Assembly: GCA_015178975.1 (NCBI GenBank)
Contig: WHVD01000005.1
Span: forward strand, 1,550,001 to 1,614,000
DNA: 64,000 nt
Source: Hysterangium stoloniferum
Taxonomy: Eukaryota; Basidiomycota; Agaricomycetes; Hysterangiales; Hysterangiaceae
Direction: 5' to 3'
Below, one piece after another: positions 48,585-61,120 of this stretch (its first letter is position 1; each line of letters begins with the position of its first letter). The position numbers were made by a program, and so were the translations under genes. Below the pieces are notes generated by a model. The model was not told the DNA's origin, did not search any database, and was given only the letters and a program-made list of their open reading frames with translations.

Positions 48585-49107
48585 TATATCTAATCTTTTG
48601 ACCTGTTTATAAATATTTTTACTGTTTGATAAATAGTATAAAATATATATAAACTAGCTAGAATTGAAGTCGAATCTAGTTTCAGAATCAGTGAATTGTT
48701 ATTCATATTTTAGTAGTTGTTTTCACAGAAAAAGAACAGCTTGCAAAAGCAGCTCTCAAAACCTTCTTTGCAAAGTAGGGTGCATATATTCAAGTAAACT
48801 CCAGGGGTTCTAAGTCTATTCAGGCTGCCACTGATTAATATCAATTACTTAAATTATTTTACCTTGCAGTGAATTGAGTATTTGCACATTTTGATAGAGC
48901 ATTGGACTCCTTTTTCAGAAAATAGTATTAAAGTAAGGCTAATACATCACACACATTCACCCACATGGATAATGGATAACTGATCTGTTAACCCCCATGA
49001 GCAAGCACTCACAACAAAATGTGTGACCCATGTGACACAATGTGTAACTGATTGCAGTCAGGATGCATCACACCCTTTCTCCTGCTTCCTGCTTCCATTC
49101 TCAACCA

Positions 49108-49440
49108 ATGTCCTCCAGCTCAATCAACCTGCCAAGCCTTCTCAAAGTGGTGGGAGATGACATTATCAGAGCCTATCAGACAAAAGTTAGTATATAAATA
49201 TTTACACCTTGGAGTGCGGACAACAGCTAAATTGACTTTTAATTCTTTCAGTACTTCTCTACTGATATTATTGATATATCTGGCAACTTTCTTTCCATCA
49301 AGAATGCTATAAATTTGGTGAATACTGAAAATTTCCAGAATTTCATAGTTGAATGGCTCCAGGTTCCCATACAGTGTACTCCACAGATTGTTGAGTCTTC
49401 AACACCTGCAAGTGTGTTTCCATTGAGACAGCATAAATGA
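49108..49440 (+). CDS. Small two-exon open model, 88 aa, unrecognised
   Basis: Exon 1 49108-49185 (MSSSSINLPSLLKVVGDD), intron 49186-49251 (GTTAGT donor, TTTCAG acceptor), exon 2 49252-49440 (YFSTDIIDISGNFLS... to TGA). Phase is kept across the intron. It may be the 5' part of the decayed locus, with the original continuation lost; the LTR-E at 49456 landed 15 bp after the stop. Confidence 0.35.
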
Positions 49441-49455
49441 CAGTGAGGATCATCA

Positions 49456-50261
49456 TGTTAAGGAGTGCACATGGAGCTTATCGGAGGGTTTCTGGAGAAA
49501 CCCGTGGGAAAGCCAGTAGGACTCAGCTTATAGGCTGTGCCCTTGTGAGATCATGTCATCCAATTTCAGATGGGCAATGGGAATCCTGGGGAGTCCGGGA
49601 GTAGTTGGTGGGTTGAGGGGTCAGAGGGTTGACTATGGGAATCCCATGAAGGTCAAGGGGTTGGGCAGTGGTGAGTCAGGGGTCAAGTAATAGATAGGTC
49701 AGAGCCCATGGGCCCCCAATGAAGTAAATAGTGGTGTGTTTCAAAGAGGAGATTAGAATGGAATATGTACTGAGATTACTAGGGGGAATCTAAGCTGATT
49801 TTCTGACTGGATTGTATGTACAACATCTGCCAGACTATATAGACTGTGGAATGTATGTCATACCAAATCCAGTAATAATGAAATCCAAACTAGTAATCAT
49901 GAAATGAGATAAGTAAACACCAAATCTGGTGTTAGGAATGGAATGGAGTAGAGTGGATCCAAAACATAACAGGTCATTAGACCATAATGGGAATGGAGCT
50001 CAGTTAGAGCATGCGTGGGTTTGCCAGGTAGTGTCTGATGACTGGTATGTGGGACAGGGTCAGAGATATGTAGACAGGTATGATGTGCACAGGTCCCAGC
50101 GGGTATTCCAGTGACTGATACATGAAGTAATGGAGGTCGAGCACAGACAGGTCTGCTGTCCAGGGTCTGGCAGGTTTTCCGGTAAATTGACAATTGGTAT
50201 GTAAAGGGTGCTGGTGCCTATAAGGTAGGTCCCAGAGTCTGGCAGTTTTCTGGTCATAACA
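49456..50261 (+). repeat. Solo LTR-E (TSD CATCA)
   Basis: 806 bp, starts TGTTAAGGAGTGCAC and ends TCTGGTCATAACA, flanked by CATCA at 49451-49455 and 50262-50266. The shared module is shortened here (AGGACTCAGCTTATAGGCTG). Confidence 0.95.
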
Positions 50262-52270
50262 CATCAACATCTTCTGAGCATTCACTTATGATAGCCAGTA
50301 AGCTTCATATTCTCTCTGGATATTTTTCTTTGCTAATTTTCATGAGATAAATGACTGTGGAGAGTATCTAAATCTTCTGAATATCCTCCTCCAATCACCT
50401 GGATGACCCCAAGTAAGCTTTACATTCCCCTCAGTCAGCTCCATTTTTGCTAATATTCATTAGATAAATCTACTGGTGCACCAGCCAAAAAGCATGCCCA
50501 GTGTTCCAAACATCAAGTGATGACTGATGCTGGCTGGATACAGATCACATGCCAACATTGGGTCAAGCAACTGGTTGAACTGACAGAAATTCCTATGACC
50601 TTGTAGGATATATTCTTGATCTGACCAACAGCATCTTCAAATTTATTGATTCCAATGGTAATCCACTCTCCATAGTAGCTATTATTAAGAACAAGGTATG
50701 TTCATTCTCATTCTTGATTTTAATATGTTTTTATTCTTATTTATATATGAGTGCATTGATAGTTGGAATGATGGGAGTGGTGGAACCAAAGAAGCTGGCC
50801 CTGTTGTCTTCCCCCTTGGCAAGATCAAAACTCAATGAGCCATTCATGTTTGCTGTGGCCATTTTTTGTGCTCGCATGTGGATTCATCATTATTCTTCAA
50901 GTATGAGCACTACAGTGATGATTTCAAGACCTTTGAGGAGATCCATAATGTGCAGATAGCCAATAATGCTGCTGAAGCAGATTTGGTTATTGGTGTGGCT
51001 GCAGCATAAATCCTTATTACCTTTATATTCACTTCATTAGCTTTAATGAGATTTGTTTAAGTTTTTATAATACATATGTAGTGTTGCATTTCAAACTTGT
51101 AAATTCAATGATGGAAAATGTAAGGGGTGGCCAATCATCCAGACTTTTGAAAGTGTAAGTTTAAGATTCTTTTTTATTTATACATTTCAACAATGATGTT
51201 TTTTAGATGATGGCATTTGGCAAGAATCAATTCATTGGATGCTCAGCATGGCAACCAGATAAACATGTCCACATTTCACATTAAATGATATTTTCACTAT
51301 CCAGGGTTCCACATCTTGGGATACTGAAAAGTAGACAAGTCCATGCTATTATACTGTCCCACCAACTGTTGGCTTGAAACAGAAGAAATGCTGTAAGTCT
51401 CAGTGCATATTATTATATACACATATATATTGTTAATTTACTATCTAGCCCACATACATTTTGAAAACAGAAAATTAGTTAATGGCCTCATCACCCGGCA
51501 TCAGTGCCCCACTCAGATTATAATATATACTCCAATTGATCATTGCATTTGAAAAGCTGTCATCATAACCACACCTGGACTCCCCCACAATCATCCCCCT
51601 TATGTGTTGCAAAAACTAACATAACATTTGAGGCAACTGAACTCTACATGGAGACAATTGAGGCTGTTGGGCTTATTGGTTCAACAGTGGGACAGATTGA
51701 TCGAGGTCAGTGGTTCTTTCTATTTACTTGCCTTTTTTTGAGCATTCTTAATGCTGCAGCTCCAACCACAAAAGCTCTGCTTGCATCACAAAAGGCCACT
51801 GACAGCAAGGCCACCAGCAGTCTCATACAGCACCAAGTCAAACAGCGCATTCTCAGTGTGATGAAACAAAAGCAATATCCCAGGGAAAGGATATAGCAGT
51901 TATGAGTTTTCTTAATTGGTTCTCATCTCTTTCTGACATTTAATATTATACCAGGTGTAAAGCACATGTATTGTATGAAAACATTGAGTTGAAATGGCCT
52001 GTGTGGGAGCAATACATCCAATCTATGCATAGTGAATTACATATGCAATGATGGTAATGATCAGATTGAAGTCATTGTAACAATGATCCCTGATCTTGCA
52101 GAGCTTGTCCACAATGTCACCTCTACTCCGCATAATACTACATACAAGTGTGTATTTGGAGAGTTCAATGAGTGGGAGATTGTGATTTGGGATCCACATT
52201 TGTACGGCCATGAGTCCACTTGTTCTTAATCCCTATTTTTATTTAACTTCATGGTTACTCAGGTGTAGCA

Positions 52271-53088
52271 TGTTAAGCTTGCGTACATGGAGGGTTTCCA
52301 GAGAAACCTGTGGGAAAGCTGGTAGGACTTGGCTTCAGCTTATAGGCTGTGCCCTTGCGAGATTGTCTTGTCCAATTTCAAATGGGTGGATGGGAATCCT
52401 GGGGAGTCCAGGTGGGGTTTGTGGGTCGAGAGATCAGGGAGTTGAGATAGATAAGTTGGGGGTCGAGCAATAGATGGATCAAAGCCTGTGGGCTCTGACA
52501 AGGTAAAGAGGGGTGTGTTTCAAAGAGGAGATTAGAGCAGAAAATGTACTGAGATTACTGGGGAGAATCTAAGCTGATTTTCTGACTGGATTGTACATAT
52601 GTACAACATCTGCCAGACTATATAGACTGTGGAATGTATGTCATACCAAATTCAGTAATAATGAAAACTAAACTAGCAAACATAAAATGAGATAAATAAA
52701 CACCAAACTTGGTGTTAGGAACAGAATGGAGCAAAGTGGAGTCCGAATCATGACAGGTCATAAAACCATAACGGGAATGGGGCAGGAGTGGAGTCCAAAT
52801 CATGACAGGTCATTTAACCATAATGGGAATGGGGCTCAGTTAGAGGGTTGATGGATTTTCTGAGTGGGGTCCGGTGACTGGTGCATGGGACAGGGTCAGA
52901 GGTAGACAGGGCAGAGTCTGGTGGGTATTCCCATGACTGATACATGAAGTAACAAAGGTCGAGCGTGGACAGGTCTGACGTACGGAGTCCAGCGGGATTT
53001 CCGGTAAACTGATAATTGGTGCGTATAGGGTGCAGGTGCATATATGTAAGTTAGTGCCCAGAGTCCAGTGGGATTTCCAGTCATAACA
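52271..53088 (+). repeat. Solo LTR-E (TSD TAGCA)
   Basis: 818 bp, starts TGTTAAGCTTGCG and 3' edge ...CCAGTCATAACA, flanked by TAGCA at 52266-52270 and 53089-53093. Confidence 0.95.
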
Positions 53089-54350
53089 TAGCAATAGGAT
53101 GTATCTACTGCAATCATGAAACTTGACCTATTATTTAATTTGGACAGAATGGTTCAAGGCCATTGAATGTGTCACTAGCAAAGGCATCAAAATCAAAGCC
53201 CTTCACAAAGAAGGCAAGCATGCTATCTTCATGGTGGACAGTTCTGCTCCACAAATGCAAGGCCTTGGTGACTTCTTGTTAACTCAAAATAATCCCTTGG
53301 TCAGTGGGATTGTGACAAAGGATCCACAAATCATAGTTCAGCATTGTATTTGTATTTGCAACATACATTGCCAATGGTATGTCATTATGTACTTTTCTTG
53401 TGACTTTGGTCTAATTGGCTTCCTAGAGGGGTTGAGCCTCTAAAGGCAGTTTGTTCACATGAAGATTACAACTGCATCACTCACTTTCAATATATAATCA
53501 CTCAGGAGAAGATGGATGAATTTACAGCTTGGTGCTTGGGGCATGAACAACAGAAAGTCTGAGGTATTTACTTTTCTGAAATATTTACACCATTATACTT
53601 ATTTTGGTTCTGCAGACTGGTGGTGGAACAAGCTTGCATATCCATGGTATATCCCTGCACTGTGCTGCCATTCTTCAAAAATTCCATTAGCTGACTGGGA
53701 TCTTGGACCAACCAACACAAATCTTAATGAGCAGTCACAAATCATGCCACAGGTATCCACATCCCACTTGCAGAGGCAATTGATAGGTGAGTTATGCAAT
53801 CTGTATAATTATCATGAATATCTAATCTCATTGCTACAGTGCATTTGAATATGATAAACAGATTGCACGGGAACTTCAATCAGCACTGGAAAACTAAATC
53901 TTGAAGAATCATCAAAACACACTAACACACCATTTCATCTCAAATAATCATCAGACTTCTCTATGTATTGAACAAGTGGACAAGGCTGATCACATACACA
54001 AAGAGGTCACAAATATTGAATTCAAATTGGCAGCAGCATTAGAAGAAAAGAAGATAGCCATAGAGAATGTGAATCAATTACAAACTGAGAAGAAGCAAGT
54101 GTCTGGTGGTAAGAAAATTAATCAAAGCTTCTGGGAGAGGCTTTCCAACACCAGCTGTTGCAATATCCACCAAAAAAGAAAATTTCCCTTACCCGTCCCT
54201 ATCCTTACCCTCTTCATCCTATCATCCCACATCTGAGCCTCCATCTTCTTATAATGTTCATTTATCTTACCTCCAATCTAGACTGCGCACCAATTCCAAG
54301 CCTGTGTTTCCACCTGCCACCTGCCCTCCCAATCTTAGTTCTAACCAATA

Positions 54351-54849
54351 ACCGTTTTAATTTTTTAATTACTGTCAAACCGTTTTGATTTTTTTATTAC
54401 TGTAATTATTTTAGTTCTTTTTAATATTAGTCAATTATTCAAACTTCCTTAAATGGACAGGACGACTCGACTCTTACAGATTATGCGCAGCCTCCTGCCA
54501 TGGTCAAGAGGCCAGCGTTGGGATGTCAATGAATAATGTGATGAACAAGACCAAAATGACACCTAATATTAATTATGTTTTGAGCTCTGTTGAAAATATA
54601 CAGTGGGTTTTCATGCAGGTGAAGGCGACAAAGTCCCCTTATTGGAATTGATTGGAAATGTCTCAGAACTTCCCGAATTTTATTTGGATTGATTAGGAAT
54701 TTCCAGGAATTGGTTGAATGCCGGATTTCATTTGAACGTGATATAAGATATATTGACTGATAAACGGCTGTAACCCTAAAACTGCCTTACCGTCAACAGT
54801 ACTTTGATCACACCAACAAATATGTAATTCATGAACTGAATTCAACTCT
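54351..54849. other. Intergenic, nothing seen
   Basis: AT-rich DNA between the transposon island and the second segmental copy. No gene, no repeat noted. Confidence 0.6.
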
Positions 54850-57170
54850 GTTCACCGGCCAAAAACACATCTACATTGAACTTCGAAAACACATCTATCA
54901 TCAGAAAAACCCATGTAAAGAAATATAGCCTTCAGGACACAGTAAGACGAAAGGCATCCCGTGCAAATGAATCCGAAAGAAAATTTCCACCCACATGGAG
55001 GAAGATAGCGGAAACCCCCACCCAGGGCGTTGTCTGGAACAACGAAGTAACCCGGCCAGCGATGACTTGTAGGGGAAGAAAAACAAAGCGACAAAGCGCC
55101 ATGTTAAAAATGAGGAATAAAACATAAAAATGTAACAATGACCATGATTGTGATTGAAAGTGTGGACTGTGAGCAATGAGTGTGTTGTCCGTGTTCTAAA
55201 ATGAGAGAAAGAGTGTACTGTTTAGTTCGTTGTGATGATCGTATACGAGACAAGAACAAAGGAGATGAATAACGGCTCTATTGAACGATGCCTTTCTATG
55301 TCAGGCATCTTCGACCAGGACTACTTAGAGGTTCTCAGTGATGGCGATGGAGAAGTCTTTGAAGTAGATATCCTGGTTCTTGGGGGAGGCCCACGACGAA
55401 TCATGGCCTGTTTGTATCACACACACGTAACAGTCAGCGCTACATATTCACACGGGAGAAGAGACGACAAAAAAACCCACCACCAAAGAATGACTGGAAA
55501 ATATAGCCATCAAAACGGCCCTTGTCACTATCCCTGAAAGCGAGCCCATTCAGGTTAAACATTGTCTGGCCATTGACAATGACCTCTAATTCTCCATTCT
55601 GAACCCCAGCGTCGTTCAACTTGATACGCTGGCTGAGGACAGTCCATTTGCCAGGCGTGAACGACCACGAGCCACGCCCAACGCTCGCGCCAGCATCGGT
55701 ACTGCAGACGCTATAAGGCTTGACAGTGCAAAGTTGTTGATTGCCCTTGAATTGGGATCCCATGCTCGGTTGGGGGAGATAAGTGTAGAGTTCGCCTTGG
55801 CCGTTTCTGCGCCACATGTAGCGTGCTGAGAAACAGGTTTTATCGCGTCGGCCACCGGAGCAGCCAATGTCTGTTGAGGGGTTATCGCCGCCATCTGTAG
55901 GGAAAAAGTGAATAAGTAATCATGGAAGTGAATAATAGCGAGTGTCACAAACAGAGACCGGGGAGCTTTCCACCCTTGTTGAACTCGAAGCCTTGGGAGA
56001 ACATGACGCTGTAGGAAGAAGTAACTTCCTTTGCATTGCTCAAGTCTATACCTGTGTTGGAATAAAAATTGACACCACCGGCGGGTCCTTGATAGTCGTA
56101 CGAGCCTGTAGTCGTGGGGGAAAATGTTGAATATTACAACGTTGACATATAATAATGAATCCTGCCTACCCTTAAGGAAATTGGTATGGATAGCAGGAGA
56201 GAGATCTGGTGACTTCCCGAGCACAGGTGCTGCATTATGGCCGACATGCGAGGGGTTCAATACACTGAGAGTAAGGGGCACAGCGCCTTTGATGCCGGGA
56301 GCAGTCGACCACGAGTCGTCTCCCTGACCATTAGGGAAAAGGGAGTTGAGCAAGCCAGACAATGAACCGGAAGTAGGAGTGAGTGGGGGGTTGGTCACAT
56401 TGGTCGAAGTACTGTTGGGAGCGCTCCTAGAACTATGCGCCAGATGATCGGCGAGGCCTCGCGTGTCGGACAAATGAGGGATCGAGGACACGTGGTCGCC
56501 ACGCCGCCCGAGGACAGAGTTGTGGCGTGTTGGGCGTGCGGAGCTGTAGGCAGGGAGGACCGCGAAGACGAAAAGACAGTTGAATAACATCGTAAAACTA
56601 CAAAACACGAATGAATGAGTGAGACATAGACATTGAGACGAAGAACTTACAAGAATGTGTTAGTATGGGAGTGCGGGCAAAACGAAAGGAGAAACGAACG
56701 TTAGGGAAAGAGATCATTAGCCTCAAACATTTTATACCTTTTGTTAAGATAAGATTCAAACCCTTTATTAGATAAGGCTATAGATTCGGCACAAGATTTT
56801 GACATACGCGCAGTGGTTCGCAACAGTCACCAAGAAGCAACGCCTATGCCCGAGTAGCAAGTTTAATGCAAGTCTTCTCGTGTTATCATAGTCATGCTTA
56901 ACCGTCGACCACACCACGTTCTGTCTTAGCGCACGTGAAAAATATTTGTATCGGCGGGATAAGGCCTTTTTCCATAGCTATTCTGAAGTCAGAAATCCAG
57001 CAAGTGGCGCTGTGTACCCTAGTAGCTTTTTTTTACAGAAATAATCTTTAAATCTTTAGTGAGCTAGTGTGGCAACCGAGTTAAAATTAACCAGAGAAGC
57101 GAGAGGAATGCCTTGACGGAACGGCGGACTATATGGGCTGTATCGATGAATGTGGAAAATTCCACGAACC
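54850..57170. repeat. Segmental duplication, copy 2 (PL14 gene and flanks)
   Basis: Counterpart of 33200-35190, same orientation. The match extends beyond the gene on both sides, so the duplication was of DNA, not of an mRNA. Confidence 0.85.
55325..56590 (-). CDS. Polysaccharide lyase family 14, secreted (copy 2)
   Basis: Exons 56170-56590, 55959-56105, 55481-55894 and 55325-55407; introns of 64, 64 and 73 nt; 1065 nt, 354 residues. Exons 2, 3 and 4 have exactly the sizes of copy 1 (147, 414, 83). Signal peptide MLFNCLFVFAVLPAYSSA. After it comes an extra stretch of about 52 residues rich in Ser, Thr, Asn and Pro (for example SAPNSTSTNVTNPPLTP, with possible N-glycosylation sites) that copy 1 lacks; the PL14 core is then highly alike (VGRGSWSFTPGKWT, VNGQTMFNLNGLAFRD, QSFFGG). 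Both look functional. The ATG at 56590 was chosen because the upstream frame has no ATG. Same uncertainty over substrate as copy 1. Confidence 0.92.
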
Positions 57171-57577
57171 TGAGTTTCTGAATCAGCCATTATGCCATAG
57201 CAACAAGGCGTTCTGCTGTGAAACTTTTAAGGTTGACGACCAAGACATGCATGAAAGGCCAATCCGGCAATATCCAAAAACGTGAAAGTCATGATCACCT
57301 GTCACGTGATCAGTTCGGCGTGTAACGCCCATGTAACAATGAGCGCCCATATGACATAATCCCCTTTCAAAGAGGCGCGCTTACATAACCCCTTTGAACA
57401 ATTATGAGGAACAAAGGGCGGAGTTCGAATTAAAAATAGGATGGGAGGTGAGTAGGACAATAGGCAGGCTTTCAAAACAGCGACCAGGCGTCGGCTTCAG
57501 TGTACTTTAATTATTGACTTAACTTCTTCACCTGCTTCCATCTTCACCATCTTCCTCGTCACCGTAAGACTCGACAG
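57171..57577. promoter_or_regulatory. Upstream region of the cysteine-rich protein gene
   Basis: Contains a 7-bp inverted pair TGATCAC (57292-57298) and GTGATCA (57306-57312) whose right half includes CACGTG (57303-57308), an E-box bound by bHLH factors in fungi. A GAGCGCCCATATGACATAAT region follows. Function is inference only. Confidence 0.35.
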
Positions 57578-60500
57578 ATGCTTTTTACTTCTCTACTATG
57601 GCCAGTGGCTTTAGCTGCTGCTGCTGGTAATATATCGAATATATTGCACCGAGACATCTGCTAATATTCAATCACTTTACAGCGGCCCAATCAAATTCTT
57701 CAAGTCAAATCGTCTGCGTTGCAGGACAATGTCTACAAGGTGTCGCCAACACTAGTAGTAAGCTTCAACAGTGGTGGCGCCGTATATGCGCGTATTAACA
57801 AGTTCTTTTAGTTGGCGCGACCTTAAGTATACCCTCAAACCCTTCAATCCTCCTGCTACCAGGCCAATATCCATCTTCATCACAACCCCAACTACTCCAT
57901 GATGCACTATCATCACAAAGAGCGACCCTCTCATTACCGTCAGGCTTCTCAAATTCCACAGCCTCGTCAATCACGCCGTCGTTGCCTTTAACGATTGCAC
58001 TACAGCCTGGTGTCTTGTCATATTCACAATCACTGTACAAGGGTCAAGCTACATTCACACAATTACCTTCCACCGCCAACTTCTCCACACCAACGCTCCC
58101 TTCGGGCTCGTTTCTCGTAGCACCCAACACCTGGGCTGCCCTCACATCCTCAAACACACGTCTCATCGTTTGGGATGCCATTCCAGACTTTGCACAGTTG
58201 CCCCCGTCAACTGCAAGTGGATCCTTGACACTCACAGACATTCAATCTGCAGCGTGTCCGACCCCATGTGCAAGTACCGGTATTTGTACACCTGCGGGAA
58301 CATGTAGTTGCCAACCCGGCTTCAATGGAACCTCTTGTGAGACTTGCGCCTCTGGATTCTTCGGTCCAGAATGCCAGCCTTGTCCATCCAACTGTGAAAC
58401 TTGTGATCAAGGCCTTACAGGGACGGGAAAGTGTTTGGTCCCAACTGTCACTAATCCCCCGTCCTCGTGTAATTGTCTAAACGGCGTGTGTGGGACCAAT
58501 GGCCAATGTACGTGTAACCCCGGATGGGCAAATAGTAACAACGGCACGGCATGCGCAAGTTGTGCACCGGGATTCTTTTTAGACTCTAGTGGCAATTGTT
58601 CAAGTGAGTTGTCTATGCTAGTTTAATAACCCAATGCTGACCATCCTCTCAGTCTGTCAATTGGGCTGCACGCAATGCTCCGATGGGACAGGCCAATGTA
58701 CCGCATGCAAGACTGGTTTCACTCAAAATGCAAATGACAGGACCAGATGCGTCTCAGTGTCCAGTATACCCGGCAGTACAACACAACAGTGCCCCGATGG
58801 AAGCTTCACCAATAATGGGAATTGTACCCTTTGTTCACCGACCTGTAAGACCTGCAGTGGACCGACATCGAGCGACTGCATTGTCTGTGGTGCTGGACAA
58901 TACACGCTCAACGGTCAATGTGTCGGCACCGATGCTAATGGTATATGCTCCGGTACGAGCATGGTTGCCAACAATGTCAAAGAAGAGTGTGATAGTACGT
59001 TTTCAATGTTCTCTAACGCCGATCGCGGTTCTGACCTCAGGTCCCCCACAGGCTGTCCCGCGAAATGCACTGCGTGCAAAATTCCTAATTTTAATGCCGC
59101 ATCAACCATCGACCAGGCACAGTGCACAGGTTGCCTTCCCGGCTTTGTACTTTCTCAAGGAAAATGTCTTGCACAGTGCCCCAGTGGGACATTCCTCGGG
59201 ACCGATAACCTCACATGTACTCGTATGTATTTCTACCCTTTTCAACCATCCCCTACTCATCATAAACCCGCTAGCATGCGATTCAACCTGCACAACCTGC
59301 GTCGACAACTCCAAATTCTGTCTCGCCTGTGCATCCAACCAACTGGCCTCCAACGGCACCTGCGTCACCTCCTGTCCCTCCAACACCTTCTCCTCCAGCG
59401 GTGCATGCCTCTCCTGCCACCCCGACTGCGCAACATGCACTGGCAGTGCATTCAACCAATGCAGCACCTGTCCTTCCTCCCGACCCGTCCTATCCTCCAC
59501 AGGCCGCTGTCTCCCCACCTGTGCCAAGAACCAGTACCTAGACCCCTCCTCAGCCAAATGTGTCCAATGCGATTCCTCCTGCTCCAGCTGCGCAGGACCG
59601 GGATCTAACCAATGCATGGCCTGCGCCGATCAAGGGAACGTTCTCACAAGTGGGACATGTGCCCCCGCGAAATGTACCTCGCAGTCAGGCGTCGTACCGG
59701 GTCTTGGCGTATGTCTCTCAGACCTCGTCGCCGTCCCCAATCCCACCGCCACTCCCCCCCCACTCCCAACATTCACACCCCCCGCGCCCGTCACTGCCCC
59801 CTCTAACGGATCCCGCCGCCTGGCGTGGTGGGAAATCTTGCTTATGGCGCTTGGATGCGCGTTCATCTTTGTCATGTTCATGTGGCTCTGGCGCAGACGT
59901 GCGCGCAAGCAACGTGCGAAGCAGACTGCGTTGTTTGCGAGAAAGTTGAGTCAGCGCGCTGTGTGGCGGAAAAGGTTTGGGCGTGTTGCGGATTTTTTCA
60001 AGGGCGCGAATACGGGTGTGAATGGGGGAAGGTCAAAGTTTGGGCTTGGGCATCATTACGTCAAAGAGACGGAGTATCAGAAGTTACAGCGGCTGAGGGA
60101 TGAGGAGAGCAAGCGGCATGCGATGGAGATGGATAAGCTTGAGGGGAAAATTGCAAAGTCGTCTGTTGTGCGTCAGCCCAGTATCACGAGCGACCACGAC
60201 GACCCCTCCTATTCATTGACATCACCGAAACATAACCGCGCCTCAGCTCCCTCGCTCTACTCCCAACTCACCCGACTTCCCCGCTCGGGTCCGGAACCCA
60301 AACAGCCCACGCACGACCTCGACCTCGAACGGGGCGATCTTCTCTCGTCCCGGTTTTCAGTGACAACCCGCGCTACGTCGATTTTTCACAATCGGCCGGA
60401 GGAGCTCCCGCCCCTACCCGCCCGTTATCCAAGCGAGGCGGAGCGGATTGTGGAGGAACATAGGCTGCAGACGGCACAGCAGCCTGTTACGTCGTATTGG

Positions 60501-60599
60501 CTCGTTCCGGCTGATACGTTGCCTGCGCATACTGGGACGCTGGTTCCTGCCCATACAGGTGGGTCTACGGGGAGCAAGAATCCGTTTAGGCTGTTGTGA
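57578..60599 (+). CDS. Cysteine-rich (furin/EGF-like) single-pass membrane protein
   Basis: Exons 57578-57626, 57683-57757, 57812-58603, 58653-58994, 59052-59222 and 59275-60599; introns of 48-57 nt; 2754 nt, 917 residues in one frame. MLFTSLLWPVALAAAA is a signal peptide. Residues of about 50-190 form a beta-rich N-terminal region (PSGSFLVAPNTWAAL), then from about 190 to 620 come EGF- and furin-like repeats with CxxC pairs (CTPAGTCSCQPGF, CKTCSGPTSSDCIVCGAGQY, CHPDCATCTGSAFNQCSTC). A Pro-rich stalk leads to one membrane segment at about 661-682 (WWEILLMALGCAFIFV), a run of Arg/Lys as stop-transfer, and a cytoplasmic tail of about 235 residues with basic, Ser/Pro-rich sequence. No kinase domain. 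Fungal proteins with this 'growth-factor-receptor Cys-rich' architecture are known only as hypothetical surface proteins; a sensing or wall-contact role is inference. Exon 6 has much antisense open frame, which is GC-driven. Confidence 0.88.
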
Positions 60600-61120
60600 G
60601 CGTCCTTTGGAGATGCCGGGTATTGTTTGAGTTGGATGAGTTATTATTGATTATTTTAACGCATGGATAATGGACGACACGACGTCTGCCTAGTAGCATT
60701 TTCACATTTATATTCTTACACATGCATGGACATCTCTCGCATACACACTCGCTATCACTAGTTAGAGCATCATGTTACTGCATTCTTTTATTTCGTCATT
60801 TACGCTATTGTCTTTTCATGATGTGCTCGGTTTCATGATCTCAATCCCAGATGTAGCGCATAGTTAGTAGTAATACAACTTGTATCTTTTTGTTTTTGGA
60901 GAGCGTCAGCTCTCCGCGTATGCATGGGAAGACTCGCCGCTTGGGAGGGCGGATTTCCTTGTGCATATTACAACTCTCGCTCTACTATTCCACTATATTC
61001 ACCCGTTTCCATTAATTCTAAGAATGATGGTTGCTTTACTACTCCTGTGATTAATCAGGGCACGTCACAACACCTCTACCGAGTTTTCGGAACACCATCA
61101 GTGTTGATGATAGTGATTAA
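60600..61120. other. 3' region, no gene
   Basis: Probable 3' UTR and intergenic DNA after the cysteine-rich gene. The 90-codon open frame 60925-61196 runs into the GC-rich end of the next element and is not called. Confidence 0.55.

Larger units (their letters stand above)
45821..48951 (-). repeat. Solo LTR-A carrying a Tc1-type insertion (TSD CACAT)
   Basis: Starts TGTTATGTATT and ends AATACATCACA, flanked by CACAT at 45816-45820 and 48952-48956, so it is a true solo LTR. The nested transposon occupies 46992-48584. Without it the LTR is about 1.54 kb, shorter than the 2.04 kb copy at 4365-6400 because of losses in the middle. Same orientation as the gypsy element at 1-6400. Confidence 0.95.
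48957..54350 (+). pseudogene. Decayed multi-exon locus of unknown family, cut by two solo LTRs
   Basis: Between and around the LTR-E copies at 49456 and 52271 there are coding-like pieces with splice sites on the plus strand: 49108-49440; about 50589-50698 (YDLVGYILDLTNSIFKFID), ending at a GTATGT donor; about 50781-51009 ending in AADLVIGVAAA-like sequence; 51625-51710 (ITFEATELYMETIEAVG); 53149-53378 (EWFKAIECVTSKGIKIKALH); and 53900-54110 with a helix-rich AALEEKKIAIENVNQL. They do not give one continuous frame and several breaks are visible. I do not recognise the family. Whether this is a host gene or the gene of a large DNA transposon cannot be told here. Confidence 0.4.

Noticed and set aside
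39497-53088. LTR-E copies at 39497, 49456 and 52271 as the two ends of one full-length element
   Set aside because: Each has its own perfect five-base target duplication (GACTG, CATCA, TAGCA), so they are independent solo LTRs.
59102-59617. 171-residue antisense open frame in the cysteine-rich gene
   Set aside because: It mirrors GC-rich, cysteine-rich coding sequence whose plus-strand reading has a signal peptide, domains and matching introns.
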